From positions 343,529 to 407,528 of the forward strand of contig NPFB01000049.1 of NCBI GenBank assembly GCA_014084085.1: a DNA stretch of 64,000 bases. Reading direction: 5' to 3'. Each line of letters opens with the position of its first letter. The first letter of the stretch is position 1. This DNA is from Hondaea fermentalgiana. Its lineage: Eukaryota > Sar > Bigyra > Thraustochytrida > Thraustochytriidae. A program made the translations under genes and the position numbers. Under the pieces are notes generated by a model, which worked only from the letters and a program-made list of their open reading frames with translations, was not told where the DNA came from and made no database searches. This document shows, piece by piece, positions 19,613-28,526 of the stretch.

Positions 19613-21163
19613 TTACTTGTCCTTGGCAAGACCTAGCATTTCAACAATAGCGTGGAAAAGGGATGAAAGCAAAGGCAGGGCAGGACGCTCCGAGGCGATG
19701 CTTCCCCGACTGGTATTTGGCTGGAGAATCTGGATGATCTCTTCCTTGGTGACGGTGCCACTGAGATCGTGGTCCATCACATCGAAGACGAGGTCCATGA
19801 TAGCCGAGGAGAGCAGCGCCTTCTCCTCGCAGGCGACTGCTCGTACGCACACCTCAAAGGCCCGCCGAGTGAGTCCTTCTTTTTCGTTCTTGAGGTCGAG
19901 CACAAGATTCATGGCCAGGTCAAGGTCGTCGAGCCTTGAGGTGAAGCGCGAAAAGTGCATAAAGTCCTCCTTTGAGATTCCTTGTTTTTCAAGATCCGCG
20001 CGTGACATCTTTGCTTCTTCTGCTTCAAGCTTGGCGGCAAAAGCCTCGCACGCGGGCACGGTTTCCACCGATGCATGCGCAGCAGCAAGAAATCGAACAA
20101 AGGAAGAGGGTCGCAAAAACCCCTCAAGGTTTCTCTCAAAGATCTCAAACTTGAAAACGGCAATGCAATCATGCAGCGAGTCAACGAAGGCCGCAAACTC
20201 GTCAAAGGTGATTTCGTGGCCGCCTGCAAAGAGTTTGCTTTGCATGAAGCTGTGCTTTCCACCTTCAACATCTTCGTCGTCTTCTTGGGAGCCAGCCTGG
20301 CGCTGAGCAAAGTTGTTCTTGTCTGCGGACTGACGGCAGATCCAGTGCATTGCCTGCAGGAATTCGAGCTTGTCGAGCTTGCCATTTCCAGACTTGTCCA
20401 TGAGGCGGAAAATGAGATGAAGATGTCCTCGTGGAAGGTCGATGAGCGACATGAAGAGGAGGTATTCGCGAAAGGAGATGAGTCCGTCGCCATCGGCGTC
20501 GACAAGCTGCACAAAGGGATCATGCCGCCAAAACTCTGCGTTGGTCGTGCCCAGTTCCTTGAGCACCTCGAGATGCTTGTCGAAAGGTAAAACACACTCT
20601 CGACGCAAAGCTCGCACCGCGCGCGTTGCTTCTCGATTCGCTGTAGCATCCTTGGCACCGATAACCTTTTTGCATGCGGCCTTGTAACGCTCCATGAAAT
20701 CTTGCGAGGGTTCCAGTCTCGAGGCCGGCTGAAGATTAAAGCGAAAGTTGGCCGAGCCTACAAGTCCCTCATTGACGCCTGCGCAGAACGGCACAATGGA
20801 CCGCACAAAGTCCTCCGGCGTCATGAACATCGTGTTGCGGTCAACCTCGCCCTCCGCTGCGCCCTCGGGGTCTGCGAGATCTGCGGGTACGGACGCAAAA
20901 TAGTTGAACACCTTTTCGAGGGGAGCATGCCGCCTCAGCTGATTCTCGTATCTCCCGAAAGCGCGCGCGCGGAACGAGCTTTCCTGGCCCTGCGGTGCTG
21001 CCTCTGGGCTCTCCGTCGAGGTCTCCATCGCCGCAGGCTTTGCCGTACTGGAGGCAGCGGCCGACGCCGTCGCGAGCGCGAGGCCCAGGGCCGCCATGCC
21101 GGGCCCGCCGACGCCGGGCCGGGCCCTCCGCGTCGAGGCGAGGGCGCGCGCCGCCGCACGCAT
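19613..21163 (-). CDS. MICU1: MICU-family regulator of the mitochondrial calcium uniporter
   Basis: 516 residues from the ATG at 21163. The first 60 residues are Arg/Ala/Ser-rich without acids at the start, as in a mitochondrial presequence. Residues 64-90 (FRARAFGRYENQLRRH, VFNYFAS) and 113-125 (TPEDFVRSIVPF) are the MICU1/2/3 signature just before the EF lobes. Canonical EF-hand loops are seen near 220 (DADGDGLISFRE), 256 (DKSGNGKLDKLE) and 465 (DHDLSGTVTKEE). MICU proteins sit in the intermembrane space and gate the MCU pore according to calcium. Three canonical loops is more than the two functional ones of animal MICU1, so calcium response may differ. Which paralogue (MICU1, 2 or 3) it corresponds to cannot be decided. 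It converges with the transposase-like gene, 175 bp apart. Confidence 0.9.
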   Translation of the reverse strand: MRAAARALASTRRARPGVGGPGMAALGLALATASAAASSTAKPAAMETSTESPEAAPQGQESSFRARAFGRYENQLRRHAPLEKVFNYFASVPADLADPEGAAEGEVDRNTMFMTPEDFVRSIVPFCAGVNEGLVGSANFRFNLQPASRLEPSQDFMERYKAACKKVIGAKDATANREATRAVRALRRECVLPFDKHLEVLKELGTTNAEFWRHDPFVQLVDADGDGLISFREYLLFMSLIDLPRGHLHLIFRLMDKSGNGKLDKLEFLQAMHWICRQSADKNNFAQRQAGSQEDDEDVEGGKHSFMQSKLFAGGHEITFDEFAAFVDSLHDCIAVFKFEIFERNLEGFLRPSSFVRFLAAAHASVETVPACEAFAAKLEAEEAKMSRADLEKQGISKEDFMHFSRFTSRLDDLDLAMNLVLDLKNEKEGLTRRAFEVCVRAVACEEKALLSSAIMDLVFDVMDHDLSGTVTKEEIIQILQPNTSRGSIASERPALPLLSSLFHAIVEMLGLAKDK

Positions 21164-21656
21164 GCTGGCTGTCTATCTCGCTGCGTCTCTCTCTCCGGCG
21201 CCTTCGCCGGGGCTGCCGGCGTCTCGGATCCTCGCGCGGTATCCTCGGCTTTGGATTCTGCGAGACATGCGCGTGTCTGTGCGTCACTGTACTACCCGTC
21301 TTTGCTGGGAGCTGTTTCCTCGCCACGCGCCACCGCCGTCGCCGATGTTCCCGGCCCAAGACGTCTCTCGGAACCGGAAGAGATCACCACGCATCGGATC
21401 AGAGCATGCTCGCGACTTACCTCGCGCGCGACAGCAGGCTGGTCCCGGCCAGGTCGCTCGCCACCACGGTCAGCTGCAGACCCCAGAGTGGCTTTGGCAA
21501 GCAAGAAGACAGTGCACATCGTTTACCCGTTACGGAGCCTCCTCGTACTTCTAGTTCTACAAGTAGTAGTTTATAAAATACTACACGGGCTGGGTCATTT
21601 TTCTTTTACGAGACGCGTAGGCAGCCGTTCGGGACTCCTTCCTGGCTGACTGACAG

Positions 21657-21702
21657 TGAATGAATGAACGAATGAATGAATGAATGAATGAATGAATGAA
21701 TG
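21657..21702 (+). repeat. (GAAT)n microsatellite
   Basis: About eleven GAAT units with one A-to-C change early in the array. Confidence 0.95.
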
Positions 21703-21845
21703 CTCGAAGAAGGAATGGCTGGTCGCACGTCTGATAACACGACCCTATGGGCTGCTTGCTATGATCTTGCTAGCTCGCTCGTCCGTCCCGAGGACCCTGG
21801 GGGACGCAAGTCGTTTTGAGAAACAGAGGGTTGGGGAAGGGGGGA

Positions 21846-21864
21846 GGGGGGGGGGGGGGGGGGG
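21846..21864 (+). repeat. Poly-G tract (19 G)
   Basis: A perfect run of G preceded by interrupted G runs from 21832; it could form a G-quadruplex. Length may be a sequencing estimate. Confidence 0.9.
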
Positions 21865-22191
21865 TTAGACGTTGAAAAGCAATAATGCGCCAGGAGGTGG
21901 CGATGAATTGGCCTGCCACCATGGCCAGTGGCCTGGCTTGCTGGGGAGTAGAGGTGTCGTAGAGGTGTCGACGGTGGGCATTACTTTGACGATTTGTCCC
22001 AAGGAAAAACTTGTCCCACGGCTCGGGCAGTTACGAAAGTAGACACTCCGACCTAGGCCTAAACAGTAGTAGACATCGGGAGTCTGAACCGGCGGAGTGA
22101 AGAACAACTTTCAAGTAAGAGGAAAGTCACAACCCTCCAGCGCCCATGATAGTGGTCGTTTGGGCCAGAGAGGCAGAGCAGATCGCAAACG

Positions 22192-23751
22192 ATGGAATTA
22201 TTGCTCAGGTCGGGAATTTGGCGTCAAGCAAGCAGCGACGAGCTCAACGCTGCACACATATGCTACGCGGGAGCGCTTGGATCGCTCACCGCATATGCAA
22301 AGCTGTATGGAAGCGTTGCGGCTATGGCGTTTGCAATGAGCGTCTCCGACTCGAACAACAAAATCTTTGAGGGCGCATTCAAAGAAAGCTCGATGTTGCC
22401 CATGCTCTCTGTTGCGCAAGGCATAGCGAGTGTGGTACTTGTTTCTATATTCGACACAAGAGCTGGCGCGTGCTGGAAACCCAAACTAGGCTTGAACATT
22501 TCTCTTGGCTTTGCGTTTGCCGCGTTGGCAGTCCAGGCACTCTTATTACTCTCCGAAGACTCGGATGAAAGTGACCCCAGAGAATTAGCGCGCTTTGTCA
22601 AAGTGCAAAAACCACTGTTACACTCGAACGGCGCTCTGCTCGGACTCTTTGGCGCTCTCTTAGCACTGTTCACAAGTTGCGAATGTGTCGAAATGTGCCT
22701 TGCAGCGCTCGTTCTCGAACGTCAGCAGAATGAAAGAAGGGTAGCACACGTATCAACGGGCGCCATTCATCTTGTTCATTGCGGCACACAGGTCATTTTG
22801 CTTATTTTCGTGGGCACACTGTCTCTCCAAGGGGGCTTGAGCGCATTCGAACAGGGCTCACTCGCGGCAGCAATGGCAATCCTTGTTGCAGCGCTCTGGT
22901 TGTTTTGGGGTCTTGAGCGAACGACACGCAAGCGGTCCAGCAATCTCTGGTCAGCGCCAGATCGAGCGAGATCAAGGACAATCTCGTGTGGAACTCGGGG
23001 TTTTGCCGGATCCGCGGCGCGAATGGCCGTGGAGTTTCCACAATTATGGAAGTTTTGCATTTCGTGGAGCTTTGCATCAGCAGTACAAACAAGTGGGTTG
23101 ATGTTGTTAGCTTCGTATTTAGTCTTTTACCTTGACTTTTCAGCTTACCAAGTCTCTGGGACTATTTTTGCTGTTCTTGCGACAGCAGCGCCAGGTTCGC
23201 TCCTCGTTCAAGTACTCGCAAGACGTGGAATCTCGCCGCTGCGCATCTATCTTGGGACATGCGTGGCATCCGGTGTTATTTTTGCAGTATTATCGGGCAT
23301 GTTTGCCTTGGAACCATCTTTGAGCACTCAGGCAATCGGTTCGGTGTCTCTTTTAGCTGTCCTCTGGGGAACCCTTTGGGGAGCTTTGCAGGCAGCACAG
23401 GAAGAGCTTCTCGAGGTTCTCGCCCCTGGAGGCCCAGATATTTCATACGTCCATGTATGGGCTGCAAGTGCTCGCGTATTGACGTGGATCCCTCCTTTTC
23501 TCTTTGCTGTCGTCAACGAGCGCATTACTGGTTTGCGATGGTCTTTACTTGCGCTCGTGCCCTTTTATTGGCTTGCTGCCCTTCTTGCACTATATGTTGA
23601 TATTGAGCGTGGCGCAGCTGACGTTTCTGCGCAGGCTTTTGCGATCGGGATCGACCAGCGCGGACATATGGAAGAGAATGACGCGCTGCAGGACGGCAAT
23701 CATACTGATGATGTCGGCTTCTTTGCAATCGCCCACCTAACGACGACTTGA
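22192..23751 (+). CDS. ATG22/UMF1-like major facilitator protein, divergent copy 1
   Basis: 519 residues, ATG at 22192, with about 11-12 hydrophobic segments. It is one of three paralogues in the window: all share an opening block (here FAMSVSDSNNKIFEGAFKES), a -DSD-x2-DP- motif after the fourth segment (SEDSDESDP), FPQLWKFCISWSFASAV, and a final RVLTWIPP...NERITGLRW block. These features match the ATG22/UMF1 branch of the MFS, in which yeast Atg22 exports amino acids from the vacuole. In this copy the cytosolic MFS motif (G-x3-D-x4-R-[KR]; present in copies 2 and 3 as GSIADLTPHRKR and GTISDLTPRRKG) is degraded to SIFDTRAGACWKPK, so transport may be altered. Substrate unknown. Codon use looks less GC-rich than in copies 2 and 3. 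It converges with WDR76, 82 bp apart. Confidence 0.82.
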   Translation: MELLLRSGIWRQASSDELNAAHICYAGALGSLTAYAKLYGSVAAMAFAMSVSDSNNKIFEGAFKESSMLPMLSVAQGIASVVLVSIFDTRAGACWKPKLGLNISLGFAFAALAVQALLLLSEDSDESDPRELARFVKVQKPLLHSNGALLGLFGALLALFTSCECVEMCLAALVLERQQNERRVAHVSTGAIHLVHCGTQVILLIFVGTLSLQGGLSAFEQGSLAAAMAILVAALWLFWGLERTTRKRSSNLWSAPDRARSRTISCGTRGFAGSAARMAVEFPQLWKFCISWSFASAVQTSGLMLLASYLVFYLDFSAYQVSGTIFAVLATAAPGSLLVQVLARRGISPLRIYLGTCVASGVIFAVLSGMFALEPSLSTQAIGSVSLLAVLWGTLWGALQAAQEELLEVLAPGGPDISYVHVWAASARVLTWIPPFLFAVVNERITGLRWSLLALVPFYWLAALLALYVDIERGAADVSAQAFAIGIDQRGHMEENDALQDGNHTDDVGFFAIAHLTTT

Positions 23752-23833
23752 GCTATTCGGGACAGATTTGTTCTGTATTGGTTGACAGAGGAGGGCACAT
23801 GGCATTAGATGACTGTTTCGAAGTACGTCTGCT

Positions 23834-25423
23834 TCAAGTTTCACCAAGAGCAATTGTCACGACTGTACGCGGACCTCCGACGTAAATCCGACGGCTCAAG
23901 TCATGCTTGGAGTCCGCACCTTCGTCATGTGCAAGAGAATCCAGGCACAGCGCCGTGGGGGAGAAGTCGAGTCCACCTATGTACAGAGTCTCCTTCGAGT
24001 CAACATCAAAAGTAGTGACGCGGTGATCCCCACACACGGTGACATACTTTCCGTCGGAGCTGAAGAGGGGGTGATAGATTGTCCGAGGTCGGGGCGCATG
24101 TCCGACATACTCAGCGACGGGATTCGATGGGCGCGGAGCACGAATATCAAAGAGACGCATTTCTGGACCAAAGCTGGTGGTCATGAGTTGATGCTCGTTT
24201 CGCCAGCGCACCGAGTTGGCAGCCTGCTCGTGAACATTGTCAATTGTGACGGAAACACTTTTCGTGCGGATGTCACACACGTGAAGGCAAACGTCGTTTC
24301 CGGTTGACGCAAATGTGTTTTGATCCCGCAGACGTACGCTCTTTACGACACCGCCATGAAGATCGGGGAAACGCTCCGTCACCACCAAGTCAGAATTCTC
24401 TGTCACGCGGCACAAGGCCACGGAGGCGTCTTTCGAGGCCGTGGCCACGAGATGGTCGTTCACGTGCATGGAGAAGATTCCAGAAGCGTGCAGGTCGGAT
24501 GGGCCGTTTGCGACAATTCGCGGGGCGCCGTCGGTCTCATCGATCAAGTTCGTATCGAAAAGAGTGAGACCGCCATCATTGGAGGCTCCAAGAAGGAGAC
24601 TGGTGTTTCCGACAAAGTGTACGCTCGAGCACCAACCACGGAATGCCTTGAAGGACATGACGGGATCTTCGTGCTGGGCTGCAAAAACACTTACACGGCC
24701 ACCATGCCCTGCCGCGGCAACGATGGCGCGAGATGGATGTGCGTCGAGAGCATAGATGCGTTTAAGCGAGTCATCCTGCCAAGTCTGCAGTGCTGCCCGC
24801 GGCAAGGCCTGCGGGACTGCATCAAGTCCACTCGAGGCATAAATCGGCGTGGAGGTCCCTTCAACGACAGTGTCGTTTTCAGTGGCTCCGATTCCGATTT
24901 CATTCATGACCTGCGCTTTCTCTTCGAGACCAGCGAGGCGCCGACTCCTTCGCGCGGGTAGATTTCTCGGCGTGGGTTTCTTCCTTTTGGGCCTTTGGCC
25001 TTTTCTCTTGGGGGCGACTTGTTTCGAGGAAATTGGCGCCAGAAGTCCGAGACTCTCGAGAAAGGCATTGTTTTCTTCAATTTTTTGGCGTCTCCTTGTC
25101 TCGTAGTCTAGGCTTTCCGCATAACCCTCATCGTCTGAACCGGGGTGTTCATTGTCCGAGACGGCTTTGGGATCGCTTGCAGATTTGGTGAGCTCCGCAG
25201 GCGCAGCTTCTTCGGTCAGCGCCCTTGTCTCATCTGTTTCATGTGTTGGCGCTTGCGCAAGTGTAGTCTTCTCGGGAACTGGCGAGGAGGACGGGCCTTG
25301 TGATGAAGGTGCGGACTTTGGCAGCCTCGTGTTCAACCTTTCGGCTTCGCCGTGGATGTCCTGCACACCCTGCACAGCTTGCGGTCTTGTCTTGACAAAG
25401 CCCGCGAGGGTGAGTTGCCTCAT
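23834..25423 (-). CDS. WDR76: WDR76/CMR1-type WD40 protein
   Basis: 529 residues from the ATG at 25423. The order is that of WDR76/Cmr1: a disordered N-terminus, a charged helix at about 105-130 (RRRQKIEENNAFLESLGLL), a basic P-A-R-R-S-R-R-L block near 160, then a seven-bladed WD40 propeller from about 200 (for example SVTIDNVHEQAANSVRW, MRLFDIRAPR). Yeast Cmr1 and human WDR76 bind chromatin and damaged DNA, and WDR76 is a CUL4-DDB1 adaptor; the same roles are inferred. The extreme N-terminus MRQLTLAGFVKTR looks like a PCNA-interacting (PIP) box, Q-x2-[ILM]-x2-F-x, with Val instead of a second aromatic, in the position where MSH6-type PIP boxes sit. Just upstream (25441-25480) is a 20-bp direct repeat. 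Confidence 0.82.
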   Translation of the reverse strand: MRQLTLAGFVKTRPQAVQGVQDIHGEAERLNTRLPKSAPSSQGPSSSPVPEKTTLAQAPTHETDETRALTEEAAPAELTKSASDPKAVSDNEHPGSDDEGYAESLDYETRRRQKIEENNAFLESLGLLAPISSKQVAPKRKGQRPKRKKPTPRNLPARRSRRLAGLEEKAQVMNEIGIGATENDTVVEGTSTPIYASSGLDAVPQALPRAALQTWQDDSLKRIYALDAHPSRAIVAAAGHGGRVSVFAAQHEDPVMSFKAFRGWCSSVHFVGNTSLLLGASNDGGLTLFDTNLIDETDGAPRIVANGPSDLHASGIFSMHVNDHLVATASKDASVALCRVTENSDLVVTERFPDLHGGVVKSVRLRDQNTFASTGNDVCLHVCDIRTKSVSVTIDNVHEQAANSVRWRNEHQLMTTSFGPEMRLFDIRAPRPSNPVAEYVGHAPRPRTIYHPLFSSDGKYVTVCGDHRVTTFDVDSKETLYIGGLDFSPTALCLDSLAHDEGADSKHDLSRRIYVGGPRTVVTIALGET

Positions 25424-25758
25424 GGCGAGAGTCGCTTCGCCGACACGGTCAACGTTGGCTCGACACGGTCAACGTGGGTGGGTGGGGTGGTCTCTGCCCG
25501 GCCCGCTCCGCGAGCCACGCTTGCAAGCGCGCTTTCTGGTGACGCAGCGGGCGCGACTGCTCTCGGGTGGAGCCTGGCTGACAGTCACATTGACGGTGAC
25601 GGTTAGATTCTGCAAGCAAAAAACGTGACTGACAAAAGAGAAACACATGATAAGGATAAAAAAAATAAAAAGTGGTTGCGATGGCGTGACCCACAAAGGG
25701 GGAACGGGTCTCCTCCAATCACTTGTTCATTCACATGATCCAGGAGCGTCTTTCACAT
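25424..25758. other. Intergenic region between two minus-strand genes
   Basis: 335 bp holding the WDR76 5' flank and the 3' flank of ATG22-like copy 2. Apart from the 20-bp repeat and an A-rich patch at 25656-25674 nothing else is evident. Confidence 0.5.
25441..25480 (+). repeat. Two 20-bp direct repeats upstream of WDR76
   Basis: CGACACGGTCAACGT occurs at 25441-25455 and again at 25461-25475, 17 bp upstream of the WDR76 ATG (minus strand). This is probably a recent tandem duplication in the 5' UTR or promoter. Confidence 0.85.
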
Positions 25759-27381
25759 TTAGACCTTGAGAGTGCCCGCATTCTCATTGCCCCATTGCTC
25801 ACCACGACGACGGTGCATGGTATCGGCAATGTGGGCCTTACCCTTTTCAAAGTCGATAAAAAAGGCCACGATGGCAGCGAGCAAAAAGAGCGGGCCGAGG
25901 GGAACAATCGCCCAGCGCAGACTATCAACCTGCTCGTTGATGGTGGTGAAGAGGAGCGGCGGAAGCCAGGTGAGAACCTTGGCAAAGAGGATCTTGATGC
26001 CAAAAAAACTGCTCTCCTTGCCACCGGGAATGAGCGCTGCGAAGAGACTGTTAGAGATGACGTAAAGCGCACCGAGGCAGAGACCCCAGGTGACGGTGAA
26101 GACGAGCAAGAGGTAGAACGTGAAGCTCGCGGGCTCCTGCCGGGTCTCCTCGGTATCGCCAGTGATGACAAAGTCGCACAAGCCATACTGCGTGAGTGTG
26201 GCGGTGGCGTTGACATCATTGACCGGAACAGAGTCGGCCAAGAGTACAGCGGGACCGAGGATGAAGGAGATGCCGTAAATCACAAGAACGAGAATGTAAA
26301 TGGCCTTGAGGGAAAGGTAGCGCGTGAGCCGATGCGTGAGCAAGGAGCCCGGGACGGAAAAGAAGAGCGCCAAAGCCATGACCGCCGAGGTGAGCACGCC
26401 GTCATAGCCAAGATGGAACTGCAGGTATGAGGTGGAAAGAATGGCGACAGAGGTGACGGCGCCAGAGCCAAGGGCCCAGGACACGAGAAACTTGAGAAGT
26501 TCCGGGTACTTTGTAAGGATCTCTCCCAGAGTCTGACCGATGTGCTTGAGTCCGCAGCACGAACGGGAAAACTCCGGGTCGACAGTCTTGCGCTCACCGA
26601 GCATGCGAAAGCCTGGGATGAACCAGAACAAGGCCAGGATGAAGGCGATGAAGCCGCCAACGGTACCCTGCTGAAAGGAACTGAAGCCGGCGACGAGCGA
26701 GATGCCAGTGACGACAGCGGCAAGGAGGAGCTGCATGGAGTTGAGGGTGGTGTAGCCGAGGCCAACGTAGCGTGTGACTTCGAGGTCGTCGCGGCTGAGC
26801 TCAGAGCTATAGGACTGCGTCATGAGAGCGGCAATCTCATATGAGACGACCTGAATAATGACGGAAACACAGAGAATGAGAAGAGCGACGTCGGACTGCC
26901 AGAGTGGGCGCTGCAGATACTCGATGCCCTCCTCATCCTCGGGGTCCAGCTTGTCCGAGTCTTTGGATAGGAAAAAGAGCGCCTGGACGAGGACCATACC
27001 GAGAAAGATGCAAAAGGAGATGCCGAGTCCACGCTTGCGATGAGGCGTGAGGTCTGCAATGCTGCCGAGAAAGGGGCTGAGCAGGGCGTTGAGAACACCC
27101 TCCACAACGCCCAGCGACGACACGAGCGAGCTTGCCTTGATGGCGCCGCTGAAGATTTCGCCGTCGCAGTCGCTCACGGAGAGCGCAAAGGCGTTGAGCG
27201 CCACCGATGCGAAAAGAGAGGCATAAATAGAGGTGGTGCCTCGCGACGCGCAGCAATAAACGTATCCGCGTGCCTCCGCATTGTCGGGCGCGAAGCCCTT
27301 GCACAGGCAGAACACCCGGTCCGAAAACGACTTGGTGTCTCCCTTGACGCCGACCTCGTCCATTTCCATGTTCAACGCCAT
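25759..27381 (-). CDS. ATG22/UMF1-like major facilitator protein, copy 2
   Basis: 540 residues, ATG at 27381 (MALNMEMDEVG). Twelve hydrophobic segments are apparent. Family marks: ALSVSDCDGEIFSGAIKASS in the first transmembrane pair, GSIADLTPHRKRG as an intact cytosolic MFS motif, FLSKDSDKLDPEDEEG in the loop, YPELLKFLVSWALGSGAV, and TWLPPLLFTTINEQVDSLRW near the end. The last 30 residues are cytosolic and charged (FEKGKAHIADTMHRRRG). It is closest to copy 3 at 31500, with which it shares long identical stretches; the two are head to head across 4.1 kb. By family it is an amino-acid or small-molecule effluxer of the vacuole or plasma membrane; the substrate cannot be read from sequence. Confidence 0.87.
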   Translation of the reverse strand: MALNMEMDEVGVKGDTKSFSDRVFCLCKGFAPDNAEARGYVYCCASRGTTSIYASLFASVALNAFALSVSDCDGEIFSGAIKASSLVSSLGVVEGVLNALLSPFLGSIADLTPHRKRGLGISFCIFLGMVLVQALFFLSKDSDKLDPEDEEGIEYLQRPLWQSDVALLILCVSVIIQVVSYEIAALMTQSYSSELSRDDLEVTRYVGLGYTTLNSMQLLLAAVVTGISLVAGFSSFQQGTVGGFIAFILALFWFIPGFRMLGERKTVDPEFSRSCCGLKHIGQTLGEILTKYPELLKFLVSWALGSGAVTSVAILSTSYLQFHLGYDGVLTSAVMALALFFSVPGSLLTHRLTRYLSLKAIYILVLVIYGISFILGPAVLLADSVPVNDVNATATLTQYGLCDFVITGDTEETRQEPASFTFYLLLVFTVTWGLCLGALYVISNSLFAALIPGGKESSFFGIKILFAKVLTWLPPLLFTTINEQVDSLRWAIVPLGPLFLLAAIVAFFIDFEKGKAHIADTMHRRRGEQWGNENAGTLKV

Positions 27382-27832
27382 CTTCGCCTCCTCGTCAACG
27401 TCGTCGCGCGACTCCGCCTTCCCCGCTCGCTCTCTGCACTACAATCCGTAGCCGCCAAGCTCCTCGGGACCGGACTAGCTACCCGAACGAGGTCACTGGC
27501 ACCGCGTTTCGAAACGAGTTGAAAAAACCCTTCGCGCGTCCCGTGTCCTCCGCCGCGCCCGCTTGCTCTCCGCGCCGTCGCGTGCTTGCGTGCGAGTCTC
27601 GCGTGCGGCTCTGCCCTCGCGGCGATGACGATGCGCAGCGCCCTCGCGACCGCGAGCTCCTCGGCGTTCGTCTTCGCGTTGCCGATCTGCCTCGCCTCCT
27701 TTCCGCCTTCTCCAGGCCCGTGTTTTGCTTGTTTCGAAACCGGGTTTCAAACCGGCGCCGGGCCCCCTACGAGTGCGCTAGGGTCCGCCTACGCCCCGCC
27801 CCGCCGGGGAAGTACCCCTTGCGCCGCGCATT

Positions 27833-27884
27833 CCGCACTTGCCGCCCGCCCATTCCGCACTTGCGGCGCGGGCGGCAAGTGCGG
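27833..27884. repeat. 16-bp perfect inverted repeat
   Basis: CCGCACTTGCCGCCCG at 27833-27848 is the exact reverse complement of 27869-27884, with a 20-nt loop containing a third partial copy of the arm (ATTCCGCACTTGCGG) that itself has CCGCA/TGCGG arms. In RNA it would form a very stable GC hairpin. It lies about 450 bp upstream of ATG22-like copy 2. Confidence 0.85.
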
Positions 27885-28484
27885 CATTCCGCGCGGGCAG
27901 TGGTTACGAGGACGCTGGGTGCAGCGCCGCTGCTTCCTCCTTTCGAAGTGTGCGAGGGCTGGGGGGGAGGTGTGTGCTGCGGCGCGAACAGTGAAAGCTC
28001 GAAGCTCGAACTCTGGAGCGGGATGGTGACACGCGCGTACGTAACGAGGCTGCCGCGTGGCACGGCGGCCCGACCGCGCCACGCCAGGGTGCAGACCTCG
28101 GACGCTTTTCCGTCCGTCCGCCCGAGCCAGGTGCAGTAAGCTGCAAAGGAGCAGAGTGGAGCAGTGAAGTGCCGTGCGGTGTGGAGAGCCAAGACTGGGC
28201 CGGCAGGCAGGATGAGCTTCTCGGTGTGCTTGAGGCGACCCGCGGAGAGCGCTGCTATGCAGGGTCGTGAGGAGGATTGTAATACCGTCCAATAAGAGCT
28301 GAGCGAGGGATTCATCTGCTGCGTTGGCCAAAGAAGAGCGACTTCGCAGAGGCTGGTGATCGCGCGAGCGAGGTGGAACGGAGTCACGGCGATCAGAGGA
28401 CACCTAAAATTTCAATCTTTCAGGAGACACTCACACTGTCAATGAGATCTCAATCTTTCTCCCCTGTAGTAGTTGTTGTTGATG

Positions 28485-28526
28485 TAGCTGTAGCTGCAGC
28501 TGCAGCAGCTGCTGCTGCTGCTGCCT
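28485..28526 (+). repeat. CAG/CTG-rich simple repeat
   Basis: GTAGCTGCAGCTGCAGCAG followed by five CTG units; low-complexity, non-coding as far as can be seen. Confidence 0.8.

Larger units (their letters stand above)
21164..22191. other. Head-to-head intergenic region with (GAAT)n and poly-G
   Basis: A 1-kb region between the MICU gene (-) and the first ATG22-like gene (+), with no supported gene. It contains a tetranucleotide repeat and a long G run, listed separately. Confidence 0.6.
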
